Below are positions 43,920 through 52,042 of a stretch of DNA of 64,000 nt, piece after piece. The DNA is taken from contig NZ_OZ246016.1 of NCBI RefSeq assembly GCF_965230735.1, positions 2,666,001 through 2,730,000 on the forward strand, read 5' to 3'. A program made the translations under genes and the position numbers. The stretch's first letter is position 1, and each line of letters opens with the position of its first letter. The notes beneath the pieces are model-generated. The model worked only from the letters and a program-made list of their open reading frames with translations. It ran no database searches and was not told where the DNA came from. This DNA comes from Motiliproteus sp965230735 (GTDB taxonomy: Bacteria > Pseudomonadota > Gammaproteobacteria > Pseudomonadales > Balneatricaceae).

Positions 43920-44255
43920 GCAGACGGATTCGTAAGGATTGGAAATCCGTTGCTTACATGAGCATGACAGCTCAAATCACTCACTTGCACCATGGAAAGC
44001 CCGCAGTTATGCGGGCTTTCGTCGTTCTTAGCCCCTTGAAATCCATCCTCTACATAACACTCCCCGGTTGTTCTACACTCTTTTTGGATCGATGCCACAT
44101 TTATAAGGAATTAGAGAAAGCAGATATCCAAGTGTAAAGATCCAATTACAACTTTCTCCATCCCTCAGTAGAAGTCGTAGACCAGCCGCAATCCAGTACT
44201 CTGAAGGGCGCCCTATCCGAATAAGGTAAAGGAGAACTCATCGCCCACCAATTTC
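43920..44255. other. Intergenic region left of the IS element
   Basis: Contains the hflD terminator (43995-44020) and, at its right end, the distal part of a short leftward ORF that the IS element separates from its start (44213-44255). No further gene was recognised. Confidence 0.5.
43995..44028 (+). terminator. Intrinsic terminator of the mnmA-hflD unit
   Basis: GAAAGCCCGC-AGTTAT-GCGGGCTTTC is a perfect 10-bp stem, followed by the T-rich GTCGTTCTT. It lies 75 bp beyond the hflD stop. Confidence 0.8.
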
Positions 44256-44261
44256 AATACG
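44256..44261. repeat. Target-site duplication AATACG, left copy (right copy at 45519-45524)
   Basis: The hexamer AATACG directly abuts the TG end of the IS element on the left and the CA end on the right. Six bases is slightly longer than the 3-5 bp common for the family, so a chance extra match is possible. The identity of both copies points to a recent, unrearranged insertion. Confidence 0.75.
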
Positions 44262-44332
44262 TGTAGTGGCATAGTGAATTTGGCCACCTGAATAGAGGTG
44301 ATAGCATCACCTCTTCAACAACAGGTGATCCA

Positions 44333-44644
44333 ATGACCCGAAAATCTCGACCTAACTTCAGCCCCGAATTCCGTCTCGAATCAGCTCAACTGGTTATCGA
44401 CCACGGCTACACCATCCGCGAAGCTTGTGAGGCGATGAACGTCAGTCGCTCCTCAATGGAGAAGTGGGTACGTCAACTCAAACAGGAGCGTAGCGGGGAC
44501 AGTCCGAAAGCCGCGCCGATGACCCCGGAGCAGCGTCGTATAAGGGAGCTAGAGAGACAGCTCAAACGCGCAGAGACGGAGAAAGAGATTCTAAAAAAGG
44601 GCTTGGCTCTCTTGATGTCAGACGAGCTGAAAAATATTCGATAA
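44333..44644 (+). CDS. IS3-family OrfA (helix-turn-helix protein)
   Basis: A 103-residue protein with a transposase_8 helix-turn-helix (FSPEFRLESAQLVIDHGYT ... VSRSSMEKWVRQLK) and a C-terminal leucine-zipper-like coil (RIRELERQLKRAETEKEIL). It binds the element ends and, alone, often regulates transposition. Near its end lies the slippery heptamer used to make the OrfAB transposase. Confidence 0.93.
   Translation: MTRKSRPNFSPEFRLESAQLVIDHGYTIREACEAMNVSRSSMEKWVRQLKQERSGDSPKAAPMTPEQRRIRELERQLKRAETEKEILKKGLALLMSDELKNIR
44593..44599 (+). promoter_or_regulatory. Programmed -1 frameshift heptamer A AAA AAG
   Basis: In the orfA frame the codons read CTA AAA AAG; slipping back one base enters the orfB frame, which is open from here to 45510. 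This is the classic IS3-family arrangement producing an OrfAB fusion transposase. Confidence 0.85.
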
Positions 44645-45510
44645 TTCAGCGTCTTCAAGAGAGCTATCCGATCAAACAGCTGTGCCAGATCTTCGATATT
44701 CAGCGCAGCAGTTACAAGTACTGGCGCAGCCAGCCTCGAAGCGATAACCCTTATCGTCGCAAGCTTAAACTGATGGTGCGAGCCGCCCATCAGTTGAGCG
44801 GAGGGTCTGCCGGAGCAAGAACAGTGGCCAGCATCGTCACTCAGCGAGGCGTGGCACTCAGCCGTTATGTTGCAAGCAAGCTGATGAAGGAGTTACGCCT
44901 CGTGAGCAACCAGCTGCCAAAACATGCGTATAAGCGAGCCGATAAGCTTCATGTGGCAATCCCGAACGCACTAGATCGACAGTTCGTGGTCGGCAAACCT
45001 AACCAGGTTTGGTGTGGCGACATCACCTATGTCTGGACTGGAGAGCGTTGGGCTTACCTAGCGGTCGTACTGGATCTTTATGCCCGCAGGCCAGTCGGCT
45101 GGGCGCTATCGCTAAAAGCTGATAGCAAGCTGACAAGTAAGGCGTTGATGATGGCGTATGAATCGAGAGGAAGGCCGAAGGATCTGATGTTCCACAGCGA
45201 CCAAGGTGTTCAATACACCAGCTTGCGGTTCAGGCAGCACCTATGGCGCTACCAGATCCAGCAGAGCATGAGTCGAAGAGGAAACTGTTGGGATAACGCG
45301 CCAATGGAACGCTTCTTCCGCAGCCTGAAAACGGAGTGGATACCCGAAACTGGCTACACCTCATTTGCTCAAGCCAAGCAGTCGATTACTGATTACTTGA
45401 TTGGCTATTACAGCCAGGTCCGGCCGCATCAACACAACGATATGTTGCCGCCGAATATGACAGAGAAAAACTACTGGAATGCGTACAAATCCGTGGCCAG
45501 TTTTACTTGA
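44593..45510 (+). CDS. IS3-family OrfB, integrase-type transposase part
   Basis: The frame is open from the slippery site and encodes about 305 residues, expected as the C-terminal part of OrfAB. An N-terminal HTH_21-like part (SYPIKQLCQIFDIQRSSYKYW) precedes the rve catalytic core. The DDE triad is visible as WCGDITYVW (D), MFHSDQGVQYTS (D) and NAPMERFFRSLKTE (E), with the family end YYSQVRPHQHNDMLPP. An internal ATG at 44773 would give only a 245-residue product and is less likely to be the functional start. Confidence 0.93.
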   Translation, partial: KKGLGSLDVRRAEKYSIIQRLQESYPIKQLCQIFDIQRSSYKYWRSQPRSDNPYRRKLKLMVRAAHQLSGGSAGARTVASIVTQRGVALSRYVASKLMKELRLVSNQLPKHAYKRADKLHVAIPNALDRQFVVGKPNQVWCGDITYVWTGERWAYLAVVLDLYARRPVGWALSLKADSKLTSKALMMAYESRGRPKDLMFHSDQGVQYTSLRFRQHLWRYQIQQSMSRRGNCWDNAPMERFFRSLKTEWIPETGYTSFAQAKQSITDYLIGYYSQVRPHQHNDMLPPNMTEKNYWNAYKSVASFT

Positions 45511-45740
45511 CCACTACAAATACGATGATGACGTCGATATTCATAAGTAGCTCCTAATTGTTTTTGTTGAGCAGCCTCTGAACTGAGAACCCCCTCAGCC
45601 GGGCAGTTCTCATTGTTAAATGGGTTTTATGTTTCGTTAAATGCAGTTTTTTCTATTCAAAGTTTCTTTATCTGGAAACTTTGATGCTAGTCTGCCCAAA
45701 CTACTCATTCACAAAAACAACAACAAAGCAGGTGTGCCCA

Positions 45741-46661
45741 ATGAAACGCCAACCGCTAACCGGACAACTCGCCGATCCCGACCTGAAGCTGTTACGCGTG
45801 TTCAAAACCGTCGTTGAATGCGGCGGCTTTTCGGCGGCGGAGGTCGAATTGAACATCGGTCGATCGGCCATCAGCCGACAGATGGCAGACCTCGAAACCC
45901 GCCTGGGCATGCGGTTATGCCAGCGCGGACGATCGGGGTTCCAGCTCACCGAACATGGACGTCTTGTGTACGACGCCACTCAGGAGCTGTTGATCGATTT
46001 GGAGAAGTTCCGCTCGAACGTCAATCAAGCCCACAGCCGTCTGGTAGGCGAGCTGGTACTGAGCCTGACCGACAATATGATTACCGATTCCAATTCCGTG
46101 ATCGTGAAGGTGTTGGGGGGATTTCACCAGCGTGAGCCGGAAGTGACGATCAACCTGCAGGTGGCGGCCCCCAACGAGGTCGAGCGGGCCGTGATCGAAG
46201 GCAGGGCCAATCTCGGCGTCGCACCCTATCACCATCAACTCCCCGGCCTTAACTATCAGGATCTGCACCAGGAGACGTCAAAACTCTACTGCGGCGCCAG
46301 TCACCCGCTATTTTCAATGCCCGATTCGCAAATCAATATGAAGTTGTTGACCGAGTACGACTTCATCGTTCCGGGATACGCCCATGTGATTCTGCTGAAA
46401 GAACATTTCCCCGAGCTCAAAGGCTCGGCAACCTCATATCAGGTCGAAGGGATTGCGACGCTGATTCTCAGCGGTCAATATATCGGTTTCCTGCCCGAGC
46501 ATTATGCCGCGCAATGGGCCAGCAGCGGACAGATCCGCCCTGTCCTGCCGGACAGCCTTAACTATCAAGTCCCGTTCAAAGTCATTACCCGAAGGGATGC
46601 CCAACCTAACTTATTGAGAACCGCATTTTTGGACGCACTTTGCAGTCAAGCTGAGCACTAA
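45741..46661 (+). CDS. LysR-family transcriptional regulator
   Basis: A 306-residue regulator. The N-terminal winged helix (DLKLLRVFKTVVECGGFSAA ... GRSAISRQMADLETRLGMRL) is followed by the type 2 periplasmic-binding-like effector domain (LVGELVLSLTDN; EGRANLGVAPYHH; LSGQYIGFLPEHYA). ATG 45741 has AGGTG upstream; an ATG 20 codons earlier is unlikely. It lies 108 bp upstream of the ureohydrolase gene in the same direction, so it may control it, unlike the usual divergent arrangement. The original divergent neighbour seems to be the IS-interrupted ORF. Confidence 0.92.
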   Translation: MKRQPLTGQLADPDLKLLRVFKTVVECGGFSAAEVELNIGRSAISRQMADLETRLGMRLCQRGRSGFQLTEHGRLVYDATQELLIDLEKFRSNVNQAHSRLVGELVLSLTDNMITDSNSVIVKVLGGFHQREPEVTINLQVAAPNEVERAVIEGRANLGVAPYHHQLPGLNYQDLHQETSKLYCGASHPLFSMPDSQINMKLLTEYDFIVPGYAHVILLKEHFPELKGSATSYQVEGIATLILSGQYIGFLPEHYAAQWASSGQIRPVLPDSLNYQVPFKVITRRDAQPNLLRTAFLDALCSQAEH

Positions 46662-46729
46662 TGTTTCCATTTCCAACACCCAAACCTTCCAATGCCTGCA
46701 TTTAAGAAACATATTTAGACTCCTATAGT

Positions 46730-46762
46730 CACCTTATTCGCTCTCAAAACAACGATAAGGTG
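46730..46762 (+). promoter_or_regulatory. Hairpin that would hide the ureohydrolase ribosome site
   Basis: CACCTTAT (46730-46737) is perfectly complementary to ATAAGGTG (46755-46762), which contains the AAGGTG Shine-Dalgarno of the gene starting at 46770. The loop is 17 nt. If it folds in mRNA, the ribosome site would be sequestered, giving a switch-like control point. It may also be a DNA operator. Confidence 0.45.
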
Positions 46763-46769
46763 ACGACAT

Positions 46770-47762
46770 ATGAGTCAATGGGAGAACAACGAACAGAGCC
46801 CTCTCAGCTTCAACCCCCTGCCGTCTGAAACGATTCCACGATATGCCGGTATTGCGACCTTTATGCGACTGCCCCACTACGCACCGGACGCGTGTGACGG
46901 AACAGAGATCGGCCTGTATGGGATTCCCTGGGACGGTGGCACCACCAATCGTGCCGGCGCGCGCCACGGTCCGCGCCAGGTTCGAGACGCGTCAGCCATG
47001 ATGCGCAAGGTTCACCCGGTGCTGAAGCTAAGCCCCTTCGAACTGGCCAACTGCGCCGATCTGGGCGATGCGCCGGTCAACCCGTTACAAATTGAGCAGA
47101 CGCTGGATCTGATCGAAGCGTTCGTTGCCATGCTAACCCAACGTAATATCGTGCCACTGGCAGCCGGTGGCGACCACCTGGTCAGCCTCCCCATCCTTCG
47201 CGCGCTGGCCGACAAGCATGGCCCCATGGGGATGGTCCACTTCGATGCCCACACCGACACCTGGGATCGCTATTTCGGCGGCTGCAAATATACCCACGGC
47301 ACCCCGTTCCGACGCGCTATTGAGGAAGGCGTGCTCGACCCCAAGCGGGTGGTCCAGATCGGTATTCGCGGCGGACTCTACAGCGAGAACGACGATAACT
47401 GGGGCCTTGAGCAAGGCATTCGCGTCATCCGAATCGAGGAGTTTAACGAGATGGGGGTCGACAAGGTGATCGAGACGGCCCGCGAAGTGGTCGGCGATCA
47501 AGCCAGCTATATCAGTTTTGATATTGACTGCCTCGACCCGGTCTACGCCCCCGGAACCGGCACCCCGGAAATCGGCGGTCTCACCACCATCGAAGCCCAA
47601 AGCATCATTCGCGGCTTGCGCGGATTGAATCTGGTCGGTGCCGACCTGGTGGAGGTTTCCCCGCCGTTTGACCCCAGCGGCAACACCGCCCTGGTCGGTG
47701 CGACGCTGATGTGGGAGATGCTCTGCCTGTTAAGCGAAAAAGTGGCTCAACGAAAGCGCTGA
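46770..47762 (+). CDS. speB: Agmatinase-family ureohydrolase
   Basis: A 330-residue binuclear-metal enzyme of the arginase/agmatinase family. Metal ligands are visible in AAGGDHLVSLP (His), MVHFDAHTDTWDRYF (Asp, His, Asp), and ISFDIDCLDPVYAPGTGTPE (Asp, Asp). It hydrolyses a guanidino compound to urea and an amine. Agmatine, guanidinobutyrate, guanidinopropionate and even guanidine are possible because several subfamilies share these motifs. I keep speB only as the family name. The sequence before the core (NPLPSETIPRYAGIATFMRLP) resembles guanidinobutyrase and guanidinopropionase starts. Preceded by a LysR gene and an SD-masking hairpin; followed by a terminator. Confidence 0.88.
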   Translation: MSQWENNEQSPLSFNPLPSETIPRYAGIATFMRLPHYAPDACDGTEIGLYGIPWDGGTTNRAGARHGPRQVRDASAMMRKVHPVLKLSPFELANCADLGDAPVNPLQIEQTLDLIEAFVAMLTQRNIVPLAAGGDHLVSLPILRALADKHGPMGMVHFDAHTDTWDRYFGGCKYTHGTPFRRAIEEGVLDPKRVVQIGIRGGLYSENDDNWGLEQGIRVIRIEEFNEMGVDKVIETAREVVGDQASYISFDIDCLDPVYAPGTGTPEIGGLTTIEAQSIIRGLRGLNLVGADLVEVSPPFDPSGNTALVGATLMWEMLCLLSEKVAQRKR

Positions 47763-47811
47763 TCCGCTACACAAATTACCGTTCTATCAGTTGCCCCGAT
47801 AGTAACCTTTA

Positions 47812-47835
47812 GCCGCTCAATGAGCGGCTTTTTTT
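47812..47835 (+). terminator. Intrinsic terminator of the ureohydrolase gene
   Basis: GCCGCTCA-A-TGAGCGGC, a perfect 8-bp stem, followed by seven T. It lies 50 bp beyond the stop. The one-base loop implies that the true hairpin opens the top pairs. Confidence 0.85.
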
Positions 47836-47861
47836 GGCCGGCAATTTACGAAAGGCATAAA

Positions 47862-47891
47862 AAAGCCCAGGCCGTTACCGACCTGGGCTTT
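47862..47891 (-). terminator. Intrinsic terminator of icd
   Basis: On the minus strand AAAGCCCAGG and CCTGGGCTTT form a perfect 10-bp stem followed by T-rich sequence. It lies 20 bp after the icd stop. Confidence 0.85.
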
Positions 47892-47910
47892 GATAGAACA
47901 GAGTCCGGGC

Positions 47911-50148
47911 TTAGCTGTTGGCGTCGGCCAGGATAGCGTTCAGTGTCTTACTCGGACGCATGATGTCTTTGATGACGTCACGCTTGGCGTGGTAGTAACC
48001 GAACTCAACCTCTTTAACCGGATGACCCTGATCATCGCTCAGCTCGCCGATGATTTTGTCTTCGTTGTCGGTCAGCGCCTTGGCGAAGTCAGCCAGGTCT
48101 GCCGCCAGCTCCGGGTCTTCGGTCTGAGCCGCAACTGCCTGAGCCCAATACATACCCAGGTAGAAGTGACTACCACGGTTGTCCAGCTCGCCGACCTTAC
48201 GGGACGGAGACTTGTTGTTGTCCAGCAGTTTCTCGGTCGCTTCGTCCAGGCACTTGGCCAGTACCGCAGCGCGCTTGTTGTCCTGCTTGATACCCATGTC
48301 TTCCAGCGACACGGCCAGCGCCAGGAATTCACCCAGCGAGTCCCAACGCAGGTGGTTCTCTTCGATGACCTGCTGAACGTGCTTCGGTGCAGAACCGCCG
48401 GCGCCGGTCTCGTACATACCACCGCCTTTCAGCATCGGTACGATGGACAGCATCTTGGCCGAAGTACCCAGTTCCATGATCGGGAACAGGTCGGTCAGGT
48501 AGTCACGCAGAACGTTACCGGTGACGGAGATGGTGTCACGACCGCGCAGCATGCGCTCCATGGAGCGACGGATCGCCTCTTCATAGGTGTTGATGCGGAT
48601 ATCCAGACCTTCCAGATCGTGCTCCTGCAGGTAGCAGTTAACCTTCTTGATCAGCTCGATGTCGTGCGGACGGTTACGGTCAAGCCAGAAGATCGCTGGG
48701 GTGTCAGACTGACGGGCACGGGTAACAGCCAGCTTGACCCAGTCGCGGACCGGCTCGTCCTTGGTTTGACAAGCACGCCAGATGTCGCCCTTCTCGACGT
48801 CGTGAGACATCAGAACGTTGCCCTTGGTGTCGACAACCCGCATGGTGCCGGCTTCTTCCAGCTCGTAGGTCTTGTCGTGTGAACCGTACTCTTCGGCTTT
48901 CTTCGCCATCAGACCTACGTTCGGGACGGTACCCATGGTGGTCGGATCGAAGGCGCCGTTGGTCTTACAGAAGTTGATCATCTCCTGGTAGATCTTGGCG
49001 TAAGTGGACTCCGGCATAACCGCCTTACAGTCGGCCGGCTTACCGTCACCACCCCACATCTTACCGCCGTTACGGATCATTGCCGGCATGGACGCGTCGA
49101 CAATCACATCGCTCGGGACGTGCAGGTTGGTGATACCTTTGTAGGAGTCAACCATCGCCATGTGCGGACGGTGCTCGTAGGTGGCCAGGATGTCGCGGTG
49201 GATCTCTTCACGCTTGGAGCGCGGCAGAGTCTCTACTTTGTCGTAGACGTCGATCAGGCCGTTCTTCGGGTTAACGCCCAGCTCGTCGAACAGCTCGCCC
49301 CATTTCTCGAACACTTCTTTGTAGTAAACGGTTACCGCGTGACCGAACACGATCGGGTGCGAGACCTTCATCATGGTGGCTTTCACGTGCAGTGACCAGA
49401 GTACGCCGTCTTCCTTGGCGTCGTTCATAGTCGCTTCCAGGAAATCACGCAGTGCTTTGACGCTCATGCACATGCTGTCCATGATCTCGCCGGCTTCAAG
49501 ATGAAGCTTCTTCTTCAGGGTGACCTTGCCATCGGCGTCGACGAATTCGATTCGTACGTCACCTTCGGTCGGCATGGTGAAAGACTGCTCTTTGGAGTAG
49601 AAGTCGCCGCCACGCATATAGTCAGCGTGGGTGCGGGAGGCCATGCTCCACTTGCCCATGGAGTGGGGGAATTTACGGGCAAAGTTCTTAACGGCCTTAG
49701 GCGCACGACGGTCAGAGTTACCTTCACGCAGTACCGGGTTTACGGCAGAACCCAGAATCTTGGAGTAGCGCTCGTTGATCGCTTTCTCTTCATCGTTTTG
49801 AGGGTCCTGTGGGAAATCAGGCAGCTTGTAGCCCTGGCCCTGCAGCTCGGCGATACAAGCGGTCAGCTGAGGAACAGACGCGGAGATGTTCGGCAGTTTG
49901 ATGATGTTGGCATCGGGGTCTTGAGTCAGCTCGCCCAGGAACGCCAGACCGTCTTTAACCTGCTGATCTTCGCTCAGGTAGTCAGGGAATGCAGCCAGGA
50001 TACGGCCGGCCAGTGAGATGTCGGTGATCTTAACATTGATACCGGCGGCCTTGGTGAAAGTACGAACGATCGGCAACAGCGAGCAAGTCGCTAGTGAAGG
50101 TGCCTCGTCGGTCAGCGTGTAATAGATGGTTTGTTTATTCGTTGTCAT
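47911..50148 (-). CDS. icd: Monomeric NADP-dependent isocitrate dehydrogenase
   Basis: A 745-residue enzyme of the monomeric (Azotobacter/Corynebacterium) IDH class, unrelated in length to the dimeric E. coli type. Recognised stretches: IIKLPNISASVPQLTACI, LREGNSDRRAPKAVKNFARK, GVLWSLHVKATMMKVSHPIV, WLDRNRPHDIELIKKVNCYL and ETGAGGSAPKHVQQ. It makes 2-oxoglutarate and NADPH in the TCA cycle. A 586-bp gene-free region lies upstream. The gene stands alone, with its own terminator. Confidence 0.97.
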   Translation of the reverse strand: MTTNKQTIYYTLTDEAPSLATCSLLPIVRTFTKAAGINVKITDISLAGRILAAFPDYLSEDQQVKDGLAFLGELTQDPDANIIKLPNISASVPQLTACIAELQGQGYKLPDFPQDPQNDEEKAINERYSKILGSAVNPVLREGNSDRRAPKAVKNFARKFPHSMGKWSMASRTHADYMRGGDFYSKEQSFTMPTEGDVRIEFVDADGKVTLKKKLHLEAGEIMDSMCMSVKALRDFLEATMNDAKEDGVLWSLHVKATMMKVSHPIVFGHAVTVYYKEVFEKWGELFDELGVNPKNGLIDVYDKVETLPRSKREEIHRDILATYEHRPHMAMVDSYKGITNLHVPSDVIVDASMPAMIRNGGKMWGGDGKPADCKAVMPESTYAKIYQEMINFCKTNGAFDPTTMGTVPNVGLMAKKAEEYGSHDKTYELEEAGTMRVVDTKGNVLMSHDVEKGDIWRACQTKDEPVRDWVKLAVTRARQSDTPAIFWLDRNRPHDIELIKKVNCYLQEHDLEGLDIRINTYEEAIRRSMERMLRGRDTISVTGNVLRDYLTDLFPIMELGTSAKMLSIVPMLKGGGMYETGAGGSAPKHVQQVIEENHLRWDSLGEFLALAVSLEDMGIKQDNKRAAVLAKCLDEATEKLLDNNKSPSRKVGELDNRGSHFYLGMYWAQAVAAQTEDPELAADLADFAKALTDNEDKIIGELSDDQGHPVKEVEFGYYHAKRDVIKDIMRPSKTLNAILADANS

Positions 50149-50449
50149 AGTACCCCCGTAGTTTCCGGCTTATAGCCATACCACCGTCGCGGGCAACGTA
50201 GAGCCGCTCTCGCAACAGCTGGCCTTGTAATATCGCGCCGGTATTGTATTGCACTTTGGTAGTCGCACATAGGCATAAATGTCAAAAACCCTCAGCCATT
50301 TCGACCAATAGACTATCTTCGCCAAACTACAAACAGATAAAGACGAACAAGCTATACGAAACGGTCAAGGATAATCATTATAAAACAATACGTTATTAGA
50401 CAAAGATTGGCGTGAAATATTCATGTTACCAATAACGAAAATAAGCCAC

Positions 50450-50585
50450 CTGAATCCATTCAGTGAATGCTGTAGTTGCGTTACAACAACTACCGGTTTC
50501 AGATGCGACTTAAGACCCGTATTTGTCTATATCAGCTACTAGTTATAGACGATATCAATCGGCACAACGCTGAACTTAAGTCGCA
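50450..50585. ncRNA. Cluster of nested inverted repeats, possible structured RNA or operator array
   Basis: Successive perfect inverted repeats occur: CTGAAT-CC-ATTCAG (50450-50463), overlapping CATTCA-G-TGAATG, then GTAGTTG...CAACTAC (50472-50493), then TGCGACTTAAG (50504-50514) paired with CTTAAGTCGCA (50575-50585). Inside that last pair lies GTCTATA...TATAGAC. The nested outer and inner arms could fold a long hairpin. Whether it is transcribed is unknown. Confidence 0.35.
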
Positions 50586-50664
50586 GGTCGCGAAAATTGC
50601 TTTCTGAACGGCGTCGCGAGTTAGCGTGATGAGATAAGTAGTTTTAAAAAGGCGCGCCGGAAAC

Positions 50665-50701
50665 AAAAACGGCGATCGCTCCGCAAGGAACAATCGCCGT
50701 T
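50665..50701 (-). terminator. Intrinsic terminator of upp-uraA
   Basis: On the minus strand AACGGCGAT...ATCGCCGTT is a perfect 9-bp stem with a 16-nt loop, followed by TTTTTG. It lies 34 bp after the uraA stop. Confidence 0.8.
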
Positions 50702-50734
50702 AGCAGCGCCCCTGGAACGGAGCACCAGGTAGGT

Positions 50735-51958
50735 TTAGTGATCGTGACGCGGCTGCGGCAGGACCAGGTTCAGCACGATAGCCAGAATGGCCGACAATGC
50801 GATCCCCTTCAGTGTGAACTCGCCCAGACCGATCTGCATACCACCGATACCGAAGACCAGGGTCAGAGAAACAATCACCAGATTGCGCGGCTCGGACAGA
50901 TCCTTGCCCTCTTTCACCAGGGTGTTCAGACCAATCGCGGCGATAGCGCCGAACAGCAGGGTCATGATGCCCCCCATCACCGGAACCGGGATGGTGCCCA
51001 GCAGCGCACCGGTCTTACCGGAGAACGACAGCAGAATCGCAAATACCGCCGCCCAGGTCATGATGGCCGGGTTAAAGGCTTTGGTCAGCGCCACGGCACC
51101 GGTCACTTCGGAGTATGTGGTGTTGGGCGGACCACCCAGCACACCGGCAACACTGGTCGCCAGACCATCGCCCAGCAGGGTGCGCTTTAGACCCGGCTTT
51201 TCCAGGTAGTCTTTACCGGCCACGTTACTGATCGCCACCATGTCCCCAATATGCTCAACCGCCGGCGCAATCGCGATCGGCAGAATAAACAGGATCGCTT
51301 CAAGGTTGAACTCCGGCGCCACGAAGCTGGGCACGGCAAACCAGGCCGCCTGCCCGACCGCATCGAAATTAACGATACCGAAAGCGATCGACAGCAGGTA
51401 ACCGACGATCAGACCGGCCAAAATCGGTACCAGTCGCAGCATGCCTTTAGCCAGCACCGATACCAGCACGGTGACCAGCAGTGTCAGCATCGACACGGTC
51501 ATCGCGACATCGCCGTCGATCAGTTGGACGGCACCGTCACCGGTCTTACCCAGCGCCATATTGACACCAACCGGCGCCAGGCTCAGGCCGATCACGGTGA
51601 TCACCGGACCCACCACCACCGGCGGCAGCAAACGGTGCAGGAAGCCACTGCCGCGTACTGCGACGATGGCACTCAGGATCATGTAGAACACACCGGCAGC
51701 GATCAGACCAGACATGGTGCCGGCGATACCCCAGGTCGATACACCGTGGATGATGGCCGGGATAAAGGCGAACGAGGAAGCCAGGAAGATCGGCACCGAG
51801 CGCTTGGTCACGATCTGGAAAACCAGCGTACCGAGACCAGCGGTAAACAGCGCCACGTTCGGATCCAGGCCGGTCAGGATCGGCACCAGCACCAGTGCGC
51901 CGAAGGCGACAAACAGCATCTGAGCACCAAGGATACTCGGATGAAGAGAGGTAGACAT
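50735..51958 (-). CDS. uraA: Uracil permease (NCS2 family)
   Basis: A 407-residue proton symporter with about 14 membrane segments. NCS2 signatures: SSFAFIPAIIHG, GSGFLHRLLPPVVVGPVITVIG, and LPIAIAPAVEHIGDMVAISN with the substrate-binding Glu, then LGGPPNTTYSEVTGAVALTK. It lies downstream of upp in the same operon; UraA imports uracil and Upp traps it as UMP. An intercistronic hairpin lies 30 bp upstream. Confidence 0.95.
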   Translation of the reverse strand: MSTSLHPSILGAQMLFVAFGALVLVPILTGLDPNVALFTAGLGTLVFQIVTKRSVPIFLASSFAFIPAIIHGVSTWGIAGTMSGLIAAGVFYMILSAIVAVRGSGFLHRLLPPVVVGPVITVIGLSLAPVGVNMALGKTGDGAVQLIDGDVAMTVSMLTLLVTVLVSVLAKGMLRLVPILAGLIVGYLLSIAFGIVNFDAVGQAAWFAVPSFVAPEFNLEAILFILPIAIAPAVEHIGDMVAISNVAGKDYLEKPGLKRTLLGDGLATSVAGVLGGPPNTTYSEVTGAVALTKAFNPAIMTWAAVFAILLSFSGKTGALLGTIPVPVMGGIMTLLFGAIAAIGLNTLVKEGKDLSEPRNLVIVSLTLVFGIGGMQIGLGEFTLKGIALSAILAIVLNLVLPQPRHDH

Positions 51959-51987
51959 AGAGGGCTCCAGCTACAGCTTTATAAGAA

Positions 51988-52010
51988 CGGAGCGGCCTGT
52001 TGCCGCTCCG
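51988..52010 (-). other. Hairpin between upp and uraA
   Basis: CGGAGCGGC and GCCGCTCCG form a perfect 9-bp GC-rich stem with a 5-nt loop in the 84-bp gap between upp and uraA. On the minus strand the tail reads TTCTTAT, only weakly T-rich. It may attenuate transcription into uraA or protect the upp message. Confidence 0.5.
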
Positions 52011-52042
52011 CGTTTAATTGAATCGTGCAAGGAAATGCCGAA

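Larger units (their letters stand above)
44262..45518 (+). mobile_element. IS3-family insertion sequence, apparently intact (1257 bp)
   Basis: The ends are imperfect inverted repeats beginning TGTAGTGG on the left and ending CCACTACA on the right. A second conserved block, TGGCCAC, falls 18-25 bp inside each end. Between them are orfA and orfB with a frameshift site, and the element is bordered by AATACG duplications. All transposase catalytic residues are visible, so it may still be active. Confidence 0.93.
44213..45544 (-). pseudogene. Short leftward ORF interrupted by the IS element
   Basis: An ATG at 45544 (minus strand) has an ideal AGGAG six bases upstream. The frame is broken after eight codons by the IS. 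If the IS and one copy of the duplication are removed, it continues to a TAG at 44213-44215, encoding 22 residues (MNIDVIIVLKLVGDEFSF plus four). The strong ribosome site suggests a real leader peptide or the start of a decayed gene divergent from the LysR gene. No family recognised. Confidence 0.35.
50149..50734. other. Long intergenic region between icd and uraA
   Basis: Holds the leftward icd promoter near 50160-50400 (AT-rich; no single site stands out), a dense set of inverted repeats at 50450-50585 and the uraA terminator at 50665-50701. No convincing protein gene was seen on either strand. Confidence 0.6.

Noticed and set aside
43859..44098. A 79-codon minus-strand ORF over the hflD end
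   Set aside because: It runs through the hflD terminator and its start region has no supporting signal.
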